Position numbers and translations under genes: made by a program
Shown here: positions 1-9,018 of the stretch, piece after piece
How positions within the stretch are numbered: position 1 is the stretch's first letter
How the letters are laid out: each line of letters starts with the position of its first letter
From: Natrinema sp. SYSU A 869
Lineage (GTDB): Archaea; Halobacteriota; Halobacteria; Halobacteriales; Natrialbaceae
Direction: 5' to 3'
DNA: 64,000 nucleotides
Assembly (NCBI RefSeq): GCF_019879105.1
Contig: NZ_CP082249.1
Location: 1,550,001-1,614,000 of the forward strand
Notes under the pieces: model-generated
The model's database searches: none
Told to the model about the DNA's origin: nothing
The model's input: only the letters and a program-made list of their open reading frames with translations

Positions 1-1004
1 CCGGTCTCGAGGGCTTCGATGGCCCGCTCGGCAGCGTACTTACCGCCGTAGGCGGCCCCGGCGATACCACCGCCGGTCGTGGGGTTGACGTGGCCTGCAG
101 CGTCGCCGATGGCCATGTAGCCCGGGTGGACCGCGGAGTCGTAGGGTCGACGGGTGGGCAGCGCCGCGCCGAGTTTGTCCTCAACCTCCGCGCCGTCGAA
201 CTCAGGGCGGTTCTCGAGGTCACGTTTGAGGTCGTCGACCAGTTGCATCGGCTCCTCGGTCATCTGGAAGCCGAGGCCGGCGTTGATCTCGGTATCGGTG
301 CGCGGGAAGTACCAGAGGTAGCCCGCTGCGCGCTCGGTCGGCTTGAAGACGAGCGCGTCGTCCCACTCGACGGGCTCTTCGACGTGGACGATCTCACGAT
401 AGGCCGAACAGAAGTGGCTGTAGTCGACGTTGGTGTCGAAGGTAGAGTCCGAGAAGTCGACGTTGTCCTGTAGCACGGAGAGCGAGCCTGCGGCGTCGAT
501 GACGATATCGGACTCGTACGTGATCGGGTCGCCCTTCCGGATCGCTTCGACGCCCGTGACGCGACCGTCGTCGTTCTGGACGACGTTTTTCACGACGGTG
601 TCGTAGTGGAAGTCAACGCCAGTGTCACCCGCACCGTCGATGATCCGCCGGCCGTACTCCCAGCGATCGATGACGGCGAGTTCGCCGGGCACCGGAATCT
701 CGAGGACGGTGTCCTCTTGGGGGATCTCGAAGCGGCCGTGATCGACGCCCGTGTTGGTAAAGGCCGGCTCGAGTTTCGACTTCGGGATCGCCTCGGGGAA
801 GGCGTCGGCACCCTTCAGGGCGTCGCCACAGGCGATGTGGCCCGCTTCCTCCTCGTCCTTTCGCTCGAGGATGATGACATCGTACCCCTCCTGTGCGATG
901 GTCGCTGCGGCGTAGCACCCTGCGGTTCCTGCCCCAACGACAACCGCGTCCGGCGACTGCGTCTTCGCGGTCGCGGTGGTAGCCGACTGCTCCTGCGTAC
1001 TCAT
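1..1004 (-). CDS. Geranylgeranyl reductase family flavoprotein (partial, C terminus beyond window)
   Basis: FAD-dependent reductase that saturates geranylgeranyl chains of archaeal ether lipids or related isoprenoids. About 334 codons are visible. The N terminus has a dinucleotide-binding motif VVVGAGTAGC at residues 21-30, followed by a CGDALKG segment typical of the family. A second FAD motif, GDAAGHVNPTTGGGI, lies close to the window edge. The start is the ATG complementing 1002-1004, giving MSTQEQSATT. Family members are about 400-460 residues, so roughly a quarter is missing. It is divergent from the ferredoxin gene, a plausible electron donor, though that link is inferred from position only. 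Confidence 0.88.
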   Translation of the reverse strand, partial: MSTQEQSATTATAKTQSPDAVVVGAGTAGCYAAATIAQEGYDVIILERKDEEEAGHIACGDALKGADAFPEAIPKSKLEPAFTNTGVDHGRFEIPQEDTVLEIPVPGELAVIDRWEYGRRIIDGAGDTGVDFHYDTVVKNVVQNDDGRVTGVEAIRKGDPITYESDIVIDAAGSLSVLQDNVDFSDSTFDTNVDYSHFCSAYREIVHVEEPVEWDDALVFKPTERAAGYLWYFPRTDTEINAGLGFQMTEEPMQLVDDLKRDLENRPEFDGAEVEDKLGAALPTRRPYDSAVHPGYMAIGDAAGHVNPTTGGGIAGAAYGGKYAAERAIEALET

Positions 1005-1203
1005 ACCAACAGTGTGAACACCGCGGCAAGAAAACGTTTTATAGTCGGTTCGTCGGAGTGTCGGCCGCGAAATCACGTGCCGGGGCCGATCGATGAGTCG
1101 CTACTCGAATACCGATGTCACGGGCGAGAACCGACGCAAACCGCTGGCTCGATCAGCCGCGGTGAAATAAAGAGTTTTGGTGAGGTCTTCCGTATCGGGC
1201 CGT

Positions 1204-1539
1204 ATGACAGAGTACACTATCGAGTTCGTCGGGACGGGTGAGACGATCACCTGCACCGACAAGGAGACGATCCTGAGTCGGTGTCTCGAGGCGGGCATCG
1301 CCCAGGAGTACTCCTGCCGAGTCGGGATGTGTCTGGCGTGTTCGGCCGAAATCGTCAAGGGGGAGGTTACCCAGCCCGCGGCCCGCGGGCTGACGGACGA
1401 AGAGGCCGAGAACTACGCGCTGACCTGTATGGCTCGCCCGCAGTCGGACCTGCAACTCGACCGCGGGAAGTACCCGCCGAGCATCGAGGGCGATCTCGAG
1501 GCCGACGGTGCGACTGACGGTGCGGTCGCCGACGACTGA
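1204..1539 (+). CDS. Plant-type [2Fe-2S] ferredoxin
   Basis: Small soluble electron carrier of 111 residues. The four cluster ligands are visible as C38-x4-C43-x2-C46 (CRVGMCLAC) and C75 (ALTCMA), the plant/cyanobacterial ferredoxin pattern. The start at 1204 (MTEYTIEFVG) is chosen over an upstream GTG at 1177 because the beta-grasp fold begins there. A TATA-like AT-rich stretch (GAAATAAAG, about 1163-1171) lies 33-41 bases before it, suggesting a leaderless or nearly leaderless mRNA. It lacks the long N-terminal insertion of the main halophilic ferredoxins, so it is probably a secondary, specialised ferredoxin. Confidence 0.9.
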   Translation: MTEYTIEFVGTGETITCTDKETILSRCLEAGIAQEYSCRVGMCLACSAEIVKGEVTQPAARGLTDEEAENYALTCMARPQSDLQLDRGKYPPSIEGDLEADGATDGAVADD

Positions 1540-1623
1540 GACGGTCTGCTGTCGCCGGTACCGACGCACACGCAGGACGGGTCGCCGGGTGCGCCGGCAC
1601 TGACTGACAGGAGGCCGTCTGCG

Positions 1624-2807
1624 TCAGTCCGCGACCGCACAGTTGTTCGGCCCGAGTTCGAGTTCGAACGCCGTTTCTTCGTCGACGTCCTCGCGGCCGA
1701 GATTCGCTGCCACGATGCGCTCGTGGTTGGACGGCCGCGGCGGGAGGTCGCTCGTCGCGTGAGCGACGAACGCGGCTTCGTCCATCGAGAGCGCCGTGAG
1801 CCGGTCGCGCAGAGTCTCGAGTCGGGCAGCATAGGTCCCGTTCTCACGTGGTTCGGCAGCGTCGCTGTAGTGGCCCGGTGCAATCGTCGCGTCGGCGGAG
1901 TGCTCGAGAACGCGGTTCTGAAGCGTCTCGTACAGTTGCTCGGCGGCAGTGGCCGCACCGTCATCGCCGCGCTCTAGGTCCGGCCGGCCGACGCCCTCAA
2001 AAAGAGCGTATCACCGGTGAATAGGGTCTCGGCGTCGCCGTCCTCGAGGCGAAGTGAGACCGATTCGCTCGTGTGGCCCGGCGTCGCCACGACGGTCAGC
2101 GTGGCGTCGCCGATTTGCAGTTCCGCGGCGTCGCCGACGGTCGTCGCGTCGAACGCGAGGCCGCGATCCGTCGCGCCGCCGGGGACGACCGCTGCCGCGT
2201 CGGTCCGCTCCGCGAGCGTGCGGACACCACTGACGTGGTCGGCGTGGACGTGGGTGTCGATGGCGTATTTGATTTCTGTGTCCCGCTCGTCGGCATCTGC
2301 CTCGTACTGGTCGGCGAACGCTCGAAGCGGATCGATCACCGCCGCCTCGCCGCCGCTGTAGATCGCGTAGGCGAGACAGCCACTCGAGGGGCGGTCGTAC
2401 TGCAGGACCGTCGCGGGCGCGTCGACCTCGAGTTCGCGGGCCGCGTACAGGTCGGCCCAGGCGTCCATCCCGCCGGCGAGGTTGGCTGCGTCGACGTTCG
2501 CGTCTCGGAGGAGGTCGACCGCGTGGGCGCTCGCTTCGCCGCGGCCACAGACCGCGAGAATCGGTTCCTCGAGGTCAGCCACGAGGTCGGTCACGCCGCC
2601 GGTGGCCTGGGCCTGAACGAACTTCATGTGGGGAATCTGGATGGCCTCGACGCCCTCGCCCGTGAGGTGCCAGCGCTCGAACTCGTCGCGGTCGCGGACG
2701 TCGAGGACGGTCAGTGAATCGCCGGACTGCAGTCGCTCGGCCAGCGTCTCGGGAGCGATCGAGGGAGTCTCGTCGGCTGGGTCGTCGGCGTCGCTCCGGT
2801 TGGTCAT
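1624..2807 (-). pseudogene. Rhodanese / metallo-beta-lactamase sulfur-metabolism hydrolase, frameshifted
   Basis: Fusion of an N-terminal rhodanese domain (about residues 15-125, active-site Cys87 in VCGRGEAS) and a metallo-beta-lactamase domain (about 130-390, zinc motif THVHADH at 195-201), as in persulfide-dioxygenase-like proteins. The reading frame stops at 1974 just after FTGDTLF. One extra T in the T5 run (plus-strand A5 at 1999-2003) would restore LFFEGVGRPDLE and a continuous frame through IAPGHYSD and GPNNCAVAD to a TGA at 1624, giving about 394 residues, as expected for the family. The downstream sequence is clearly coding in the other frame. It is either a recent frameshift mutation or a homopolymer sequencing error. 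Confidence 0.85.
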
Positions 2808-2896
2808 ACCCGTCGGTACGCGCTCGAGGCAGGTAACGGGCGCGGCCAGGGTGGACTGCCACCAACGTTCAACACGCTGCGCAGTGTCGTCTCGGT

Positions 2897-3529
2897 ATGG
2901 ACGCCGCCGAATTCCAGGAGTCGATCGAGGAGTCGATGGCTGTCGAACTCGATCGTCTCGGCTCGTCGAAACTCCTCGTTGCGCTCACCGACGCCGATCT
3001 GACGGAGGAACGGATCCTCTGGACCGCTGCGGAGAGCGAACGGGCTGCGATGGAGACCCTCGAGGCGTGGGCCGACGATGAAGATCACGAGGACGCGCGC
3101 CAGGTATTCGCCGAGTATCGCGATCAGGAACGCGACCACTACGACCGGATTACGGCCATGCTCGCGGACGGCGAGTTCGACACCGGAGACGCCGGGCCGA
3201 TGCACGCAACGCTTCGCTCGCTCGAGACGACGACGGCTCGGCTGGGCGGGCTCGTCGGGCGAGCGCTGGTCGCCGATCAGATGCACCTCCAACTGATCAG
3301 TTTCTTCGTCAACGAAGGCGACGAGAAACACGCCGACTGCTTCCGAGAACTGCGAACCGAGACGGCCGCCCAGGGCGACCGAGCGGCTGAGTTACTCGCG
3401 GACGTCTGTGCGGAGAGCGAAGACTGGGAGCGGGTGCGGGCGGTCGCCGAGGACGTGATCGAGACTGCGTACGACGCGTACGCCGACTCGCTGGATGACC
3501 TCGGTCTCGATCCGAAGCCGATCTGTTGA
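2897..3529 (+). CDS. Ferritin-like / rubrerythrin-family protein
   Basis: A 210-residue, strongly acidic, mostly helical protein. Regularly spaced Glu and His residues (ESERAAME, YRDQERDHYDRI, FFVNEGDEKHADCF) resemble the EExxH metal-ligand pattern of rubrerythrin and ferritin-like four-helix bundles. No rubredoxin-like C-terminal cysteine motif is present. The ATG at 2897 is preceded by a short divergent promoter region shared with the rhodanese gene. The function is inferred as di-iron oxidative-stress defence; the exact substrate is unknown. Confidence 0.6.
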   Translation: MDAAEFQESIEESMAVELDRLGSSKLLVALTDADLTEERILWTAAESERAAMETLEAWADDEDHEDARQVFAEYRDQERDHYDRITAMLADGEFDTGDAGPMHATLRSLETTTARLGGLVGRALVADQMHLQLISFFVNEGDEKHADCFRELRTETAAQGDRAAELLADVCAESEDWERVRAVAEDVIETAYDAYADSLDDLGLDPKPIC

Positions 3530-3655
3530 GAGGAGACCTTGATTCGAATCGGCGACCGAAGCCGCGGCTGTCGGGTCGCCGCCGTTGATCGGAGAGAAAC
3601 GAACACGACCGGGAACAGGACTGGGACTCGAATCGCCGACGCGCAGTTCGCTCGA

Positions 3656-4828
3656 CTACTCGACGAAGTCGATGTCTTCGCCCTGTGCGGGTGCTTCGGG
3701 CTGGACGGGTTCCTCGCCGTCCGGTCGGCCGTAGATCTGGGGCGATTCGACGCCCGTGACGACGATCATCGTCCGCATGCTGCCCTCGAGGCTCTCGTCG
3801 ATCGAGGTGCCCCAGATGATGCGGGCGTCAGGATCGATCCGGTCGTAGATCTCTTCGACGACGCCTTCGGCCTCTTCGATGGCCATGTCGTTGCCGCCGG
3901 TGACGTTGACGAGGGCGGAACTCGCACCCGAAATGTCGACATCGAGCAGCGGCGAGCGCAGCGCGGTCTTGACCGAGTCCTCGGCCTTGGCTTCGGAGTC
4001 GGATTCGCCCAGACCGATCATGGCGACACCACCGCGTTCCATGACGGTGCGAACGTCAGCGAAGTCCAGGTTGACGAGACCGGGCTTCGTAATGAGTTCC
4101 GTGATGCCCTTGACCGAGCGCATCAGCACTTCGTCGGAGACCTTGAACGCCTGACGGACGGGAAGTTTGCCGACCGAATCGAGCAGGCGGTCGTTGGGGA
4201 CAACGATCACTGTATCAGAAACGTCACGCAGGCGCTCGAGACCGGCTTCAGCGTTCGTTCGTCGAACCTCGCCCTCCGCCGTGAAGGGCGTCGTGACGAT
4301 CGAGATCGTCAGCGCGCCGGCCTCGCGGGCGGCCTTGGCGACGACCGGTGCGGAGCCCGTCCCGGTACCGCCGCCGAGCCCGGCCGTGACGAAGACCATG
4401 TCCGAGCCGTCGATGGCATCGTAGATGTCCTGCTGACTCTCGAGGGCGGCTTCCTCGCCCACTTGCGGGAGCGAACCGGCCCCACGGCCGCCGGTCTTCT
4501 CCTCGCCCATGAGGATCTTGGTGTCGGCCTCGATCTCCACGAGGTGTTGGACGTCAGTGTTGGCGGCGACGAGTTTCGCGCCGTGGATGCCCTCCTCGTG
4601 CATGCGGTTGACCGTGTTACCGCCGGCACCGCCACAGCCGACAACCGTGATGTCGGTCTGGAGGTCCTGCAGAACGTCTTCGAGTTCGTCGTCGGTCATC
4701 GTCCCAGTTGTTCGGCCGTCCGACCCGTCGCTGCCGGACGGCTGTCCGTCCCGTGGCGCGCCGTCGTCGGGGACCGCGGCCTCCCCGTTTTCGGCCTCGT
4801 CGATTGCGTCGTCGATTAGAGAGTCCAT
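3656..4828 (-). CDS. ftsZ1: Cell division GTPase FtsZ1
   Basis: Tubulin-superfamily GTPase that polymerises into the archaeal division ring. It has 390 residues: an acidic N-terminal tail (1-55), nucleotide motif VGCGGAGGN at 63-71, tubulin signature GGGTGTGSA at 152-160, and the T7 catalytic loop NLDFAD at 253-258. An acidic C-terminal tail ends in EDIDFVE. The NTDVQHL and [18 protein letters not shown] segments match what I recall of FtsZ1 and not FtsZ2. It lies 160 bases downstream of dtdA in the same direction, with its own AT-rich promoter region, so it is probably transcribed independently. Confidence 0.95.
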   Translation of the reverse strand: MDSLIDDAIDEAENGEAAVPDDGAPRDGQPSGSDGSDGRTTGTMTDDELEDVLQDLQTDITVVGCGGAGGNTVNRMHEEGIHGAKLVAANTDVQHLVEIEADTKILMGEEKTGGRGAGSLPQVGEEAALESQQDIYDAIDGSDMVFVTAGLGGGTGTGSAPVVAKAAREAGALTISIVTTPFTAEGEVRRTNAEAGLERLRDVSDTVIVVPNDRLLDSVGKLPVRQAFKVSDEVLMRSVKGITELITKPGLVNLDFADVRTVMERGGVAMIGLGESDSEAKAEDSVKTALRSPLLDVDISGASSALVNVTGGNDMAIEEAEGVVEEIYDRIDPDARIIWGTSIDESLEGSMRTMIVVTGVESPQIYGRPDGEEPVQPEAPAQGEDIDFVE

Positions 4829-4988
4829 TCTTGGCCCTGTCTAAACAATGGAGCATAATTACCTTTCCCCTACACGTCAGCCACCTGTATGACACGTTAA
4901 TAGATTCTTACGTATGCGATCGGAGAGAGACGTCGTATTCACTGGAGTGAGCCGAGTAATAATAAATTACTGTCGGTCGCTGAGCCGA
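4829..4988 (-). promoter_or_regulatory. AT-rich intergenic promoter region of ftsZ1
   Basis: This 160-base gap between dtdA and ftsZ1 is much more AT-rich than its surroundings. It holds TATA-like stretches in the ftsZ1 direction (around 4855-4862 and 4895-4903) and a perfect 5-base inverted repeat GTAAT/ATTAC at 4956-4970 just after the dtdA stop. The inverted repeat could be a terminator for dtdA or an operator; neither is shown. Confidence 0.4.
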
Positions 4989-6341
4989 TCAGAACGGGAA
5001 CCGACGTGTCCGCTCGGTCCGAACTCTCTCGGGACTGACCGTTTCCCCGTCGACGGTGACCGGGTCGCCGTCGGCAAGCGCGCCGAACTTCGGCCCTTCC
5101 GGCACGCCGACCTGCTGTGCCAGTGCGGGATCGAAGGCCGTCTCTTCGGCGATGACGGCGTCGTCTTCGACTCGCACCGCGTCGAACTTCGCCTCGAGAA
5201 CCGCGGCCAGTTCCTCGACGATCGTTTGTCGTGACTCGCTTGCGCCGGTCCTTTCCTCGTTCCCGGTCTGGGGGACCGCCACCCGCGAACCGACCCGGCT
5301 GCCGCCGTTATCGGTCGCGAACGCAACAGTGTGTTCCTCGACGGCCGTCCGGACGCGCTCGGGATCGATCCCCTGTGCGGTACCCACGAGATCCGCCGGG
5401 AGGTCGACGACGGTGAACGATTCCGTGAGCCGCTCGCCGAAACGGATGCCGTCGTCGACGGCTCCGAGGTCGGACTCGACCGCGTCAACAACCTCGAGCG
5501 GACGGTCGTCGACCTCCCGCAGCCAGGTCTCGCTGACGACCCGACAGTCACTATCCTCGAGAGTCTCCTTGAGGACCGGCCACTCACCGTCGAGCAGTGC
5601 GATATCGGCGTTACTGGCCTCGAAGGATCGCTCTATGACGTCGCGATGTGCTGTCGGGTGATCCATTGCCTCGAGCGCCCAGTCGGGGGCGATGTGGCCG
5701 ACTGCCCACGACGTGTTGCGGACGATCCGCTCGAATCGGGGCGCGTAGTGGTTGCCGCCGAAACCGACGACCTGTCTGTTGCGGTGGGGACTGACGTCTC
5801 GGAGCGCGAGGATGGCACACGCGACGGCGTCTGCACCGGCGGGGTCGTCCCACTGCTCGTCGTCGCTGCCGAGTTCGGCAAAGAGCGATGGACAGCCGAC
5901 CTCGGTGGGGCCGTGGTGGGTCCCCTCCATGCCGACCTCATACCCGTCGAGCGCGTACTCGTTGAAGGCCGCGAGCAGGCGGGCCAAGGCGTTCGGCGCG
6001 GCCTCGGCGAGCGCATCCGGCTCGCCGCCGAACTCGGCCGGGCCGAAGTTTCCCGTGAAGTGGCCCGTCAGCAGCGGCCCGGTGTCGCCTGAGTGTCGCG
6101 AGGCGAAGACGAGCAGGTCGGGGTCGCAATCGAAGGCATCGGCCGGGCGCTCGAGTTCGATATGCAAACCGTCGAACGAGCGCAGTTCGGCCCCCTCGGT
6201 CCGGTAGTAGGTACCGCCGCCGTCGGCGGCCGGCCGGGCGTCGTCAGTCCGTTCCGTCCAATCCGCGCGCTCGCGGAGCTGGTCGCAGATGTGCTCCGAG
6301 GCGCGGTCGGCGCGGCTATCGACGATTGCGAGCGTGGTCAT
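4989..6341 (-). CDS. dtdA: D-aminoacyl-tRNA deacylase (GEK1/DtdA type)
   Basis: Hydrolyses D-aminoacyl-tRNA to recycle tRNA and prevent D-residue misincorporation. The 450-residue protein contains hallmark segments FASRHSGD, HFTGNFG, GMEGTHHGPTEVG and GFGGNHYAPRF, with the conserved His and Glu residues of the archaeal zinc-dependent family. After about residue 285 there is a longer, less conserved haloarchaeal C-terminal region. The start ATG complements 6339-6341. It is divergent from the PAS-domain regulator. Confidence 0.93.
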   Translation of the reverse strand: MTTLAIVDSRADRASEHICDQLRERADWTERTDDARPAADGGGTYYRTEGAELRSFDGLHIELERPADAFDCDPDLLVFASRHSGDTGPLLTGHFTGNFGPAEFGGEPDALAEAAPNALARLLAAFNEYALDGYEVGMEGTHHGPTEVGCPSLFAELGSDDEQWDDPAGADAVACAILALRDVSPHRNRQVVGFGGNHYAPRFERIVRNTSWAVGHIAPDWALEAMDHPTAHRDVIERSFEASNADIALLDGEWPVLKETLEDSDCRVVSETWLREVDDRPLEVVDAVESDLGAVDDGIRFGERLTESFTVVDLPADLVGTAQGIDPERVRTAVEEHTVAFATDNGGSRVGSRVAVPQTGNEERTGASESRQTIVEELAAVLEAKFDAVRVEDDAVIAEETAFDPALAQQVGVPEGPKFGALADGDPVTVDGETVSPERVRTERTRRFPF

Positions 6342-6499
6342 ATCCGTGCTCGGACGTTGCGGCCGTTAACATCGCCGGTTTCGGACGGCGATTATGGCAC
6401 CAGTGACCCCACATCGATCGTAAAAATCCGTGGCGAGGGCGGCCCCTGCTTTTTCGAACGTGGGAAGATAACACATATCACTGTGATTGGGTGGCCCAA

Positions 6500-8944
6500 A
6501 TGAGCGATCATCCGTCCGATCGAACGGATTCGCCGAATGAAACGAATCGTACCGCAGCGCACGGCGACCGGTCGATCGACGCTCAGTTCGACGTCCACGA
6601 GTTCAGTACGCTCGTCAGTGAGTACGCCGTCGCGCTGTTCGGGCCTGACGGACGCGTCACCGTGTGGAACGAAGGAGCGCGTCGGCTCACGGGATACGAC
6701 GCGGAGACGATCACGAACGCTCACTACCGGACGTTCTTCCCGGCGGATGCACGCGAATCCGGCCGGCCGGAACGACTACTCGAGCGAGCGCGATCGGACG
6801 GGACGGCGGAAAGCGAGGGATGGCACGTCCGGAACGACGACGATCGAATCCGGGTCCGTGAGGTGATCGCGACGATTTGCGAGGACAGCGAGATCGGCGT
6901 CCCAGTCGATCGGACGGACGATCTTGAGGGGTACGTCTGGTTCGTCCACGACCGTACCGAAGACCACGATCGCGAACGGGAACTCCGTGAGGAGAAGGCC
7001 TTCGCCGAGAGCGTCTTCGAGGCCCAACCGGACGTCGTCTACGCCTTCGACGCGGACGAGAACCATCTCCAGTGGAACGATCGGGTACCGGCGGTGACGG
7101 GCTACACCGACGCGGAGTTAGCCGAGATGAAGCCCCTCGAGTTCATCGCCCCGGACCACCGAGAGCGAATCGCCGCAGTGATCCAACGGGTTCTCGAGGA
7201 GGACGCGTACGTCACCGCCGAAGCGGACCTCATCACGAAAGACGGGCGTCGAATCCCCTACGAGTTCAACAGTGCCCAGATCACGGGCGAAGACGGGACC
7301 GTTCTGGGGTTTACCGGTATCGGCCGCGATATCAGCGAGCGACAGGCCCGCGAGCGAGCACTTCGCGAGGAGAAAGCGTTCACGGAGAGCGTTCTCGAGG
7401 CACAGCCAGACATCCTCTACGCGTACGACACCGAGTGGAACCTGATCGAGTGGAACGAACAGTTCCAACGCACGACCGAGTACGAATCGGGCGAACTCGC
7501 CGGCATGCATCCGCTCAAATTCATCGCACCGGAGGACCGAGACCACATCAGCGACGCGATCGGCCGCATCCTCGAAGAAGGCGAGCGCGTGACCGCCGAG
7601 GGACGGATCCTCACCGCAGACGGCTCTCGGATCCCCTATGAGTTCAACAGCGCCCGAATCACTGACGACGACGGCACTGTCCTGGGGTTTACCGGCGTCG
7701 GCCGCGACATCCGCGAGCGCAAGGCCCGCGAACGGGAACTCGAGCGCCTCGAGCGGCTCAATGCGATCGTTCGGACGATCGACGAGACCATGGTCGCGTC
7801 CGAAACCCGCGACGAGATCGAGACGGCGGTCGTCGAAGAGTTCGCGGCCGCCGACGCGTACCGGTTCGCGGCCATCGGGCGGGCGGATCCCGCCGCGATG
7901 ACCGAGGGATACTCGTGGGAGCCGACGACCTGGGCGGGGATTGACGCGATCGTAGTCGAGGACATGCTCTCGTCGTTCGTCGATCCACCGGCCGATGCAC
8001 CCGGCGTGTCGCCGTTCGAGTCGCGGTCGGCCCAGCGGTATCAGCACCTCCACGAGAGTACGATCAACAAGTGGCAGGCCGACGCCCGCGAGCGGGGCTA
8101 CGGATCGGTCGCAGTCGTGCCGATCGTCGCGACCGATCGCCCCTTCGGCGCGCTCGTGGTGGCCGCCGACGACCCGTCGGCGTTCGCCGATCGGGAACGG
8201 GAGGTCCTCCAAGAGTTCGGCGGCACGATCGGCCACGCGATCAACGCGATGGCGGTTCGACGACTCCTCTACATTGACACTGCCGTCGAACTCGAGTTCG
8301 AGTCGACCGACCGTGGGGACGTCTGTATCGATCTCTCCGCCGAAGCCGGCTGTTATCTCTCGGTCGATCACGTCCTTCCGCTGACTGACAACGTGTTCGT
8401 CTACTACCTCACCATCGCCGATATCGATCCGGAGGTGGTCCGTGATCTCGCCGATGACAACCCCGCGATCTCGGAGCTGCGTCTCATCGACGCTGCTGCC
8501 GATGAGAGCTACTGGGAGATCGTCGCCCACGAGTCGACGATCACCGAACTTCTCGGAGAGTACGGTGCACGGCTACAGTCGAAAGTCGTTCGCGACGGTG
8601 CCGCGGAGCTGACGGTCCAGGTGAGCCCCGACGTGGACCTCCGCGAACTCGTCGGCGCGATCACGTCGACGTACCCCGATACAAGACTCGTCTCGAAGCA
8701 AACCATCGACCGACCGATCCAGACGCACGGCGACTTTCGCCGTACCATCGAGTCCATGTTGACCGAGAAACAGCGCCTGGCTCTCGAGACGGCCTACCAC
8801 GGGGGCTACTTCGAGTGGCCGACGCGAAACAGCGACGCGAGCGAAATCGCCGATCGGCTCGGCATCGCCCGACAGACCTTCCATCAGCACCTCCGAGTGG
8901 CACAGGCAAAGCTCCTCTCGGCGTACTTCGACGTGAACGAGTAA
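6500..8944 (+). CDS. Multi-PAS, GAF, bacterio-opsin-activator-type HTH regulator
   Basis: Predicted cytoplasmic sensor-transcription factor of 814 residues. Order: PAS (about 30-145), PAS (about 165-285), PAS (about 290-410), GAF (about 425-580), a BAT-specific domain (about 585-740), and a C-terminal HTH_10 (about 755-812; KQRLALETAYHGGYF, then the recognition helix in SEIADRLGIARQTFHQHL). The second and third PAS domains are close duplicates. The start at 6500 (MSDHPSD) is preferred to the GTG at 6491; an AT-rich TATA-like stretch (GATAACACAT, about 6466-6475) lies ahead. There is no histidine kinase domain, so signals probably reach DNA binding directly. Confidence 0.88.
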   Translation: MSDHPSDRTDSPNETNRTAAHGDRSIDAQFDVHEFSTLVSEYAVALFGPDGRVTVWNEGARRLTGYDAETITNAHYRTFFPADARESGRPERLLERARSDGTAESEGWHVRNDDDRIRVREVIATICEDSEIGVPVDRTDDLEGYVWFVHDRTEDHDRERELREEKAFAESVFEAQPDVVYAFDADENHLQWNDRVPAVTGYTDAELAEMKPLEFIAPDHRERIAAVIQRVLEEDAYVTAEADLITKDGRRIPYEFNSAQITGEDGTVLGFTGIGRDISERQARERALREEKAFTESVLEAQPDILYAYDTEWNLIEWNEQFQRTTEYESGELAGMHPLKFIAPEDRDHISDAIGRILEEGERVTAEGRILTADGSRIPYEFNSARITDDDGTVLGFTGVGRDIRERKARERELERLERLNAIVRTIDETMVASETRDEIETAVVEEFAAADAYRFAAIGRADPAAMTEGYSWEPTTWAGIDAIVVEDMLSSFVDPPADAPGVSPFESRSAQRYQHLHESTINKWQADARERGYGSVAVVPIVATDRPFGALVVAADDPSAFADREREVLQEFGGTIGHAINAMAVRRLLYIDTAVELEFESTDRGDVCIDLSAEAGCYLSVDHVLPLTDNVFVYYLTIADIDPEVVRDLADDNPAISELRLIDAAADESYWEIVAHESTITELLGEYGARLQSKVVRDGAAELTVQVSPDVDLRELVGAITSTYPDTRLVSKQTIDRPIQTHGDFRRTIESMLTEKQRLALETAYHGGYFEWPTRNSDASEIADRLGIARQTFHQHLRVAQAKLLSAYFDVNE

Positions 8945-9018
8945 CGGACACCCACCACTCGGCGATACCAGAGCATGCTGGTACACTCCTTTCCCCCACT
9001 CACTGCCTCTATCTGGCA

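Noticed and set aside
3539-4819. 426-codon plus-strand ORF opposite ftsZ1
   Set aside because: Antisense shadow of a clear tubulin-family gene, with no own features.
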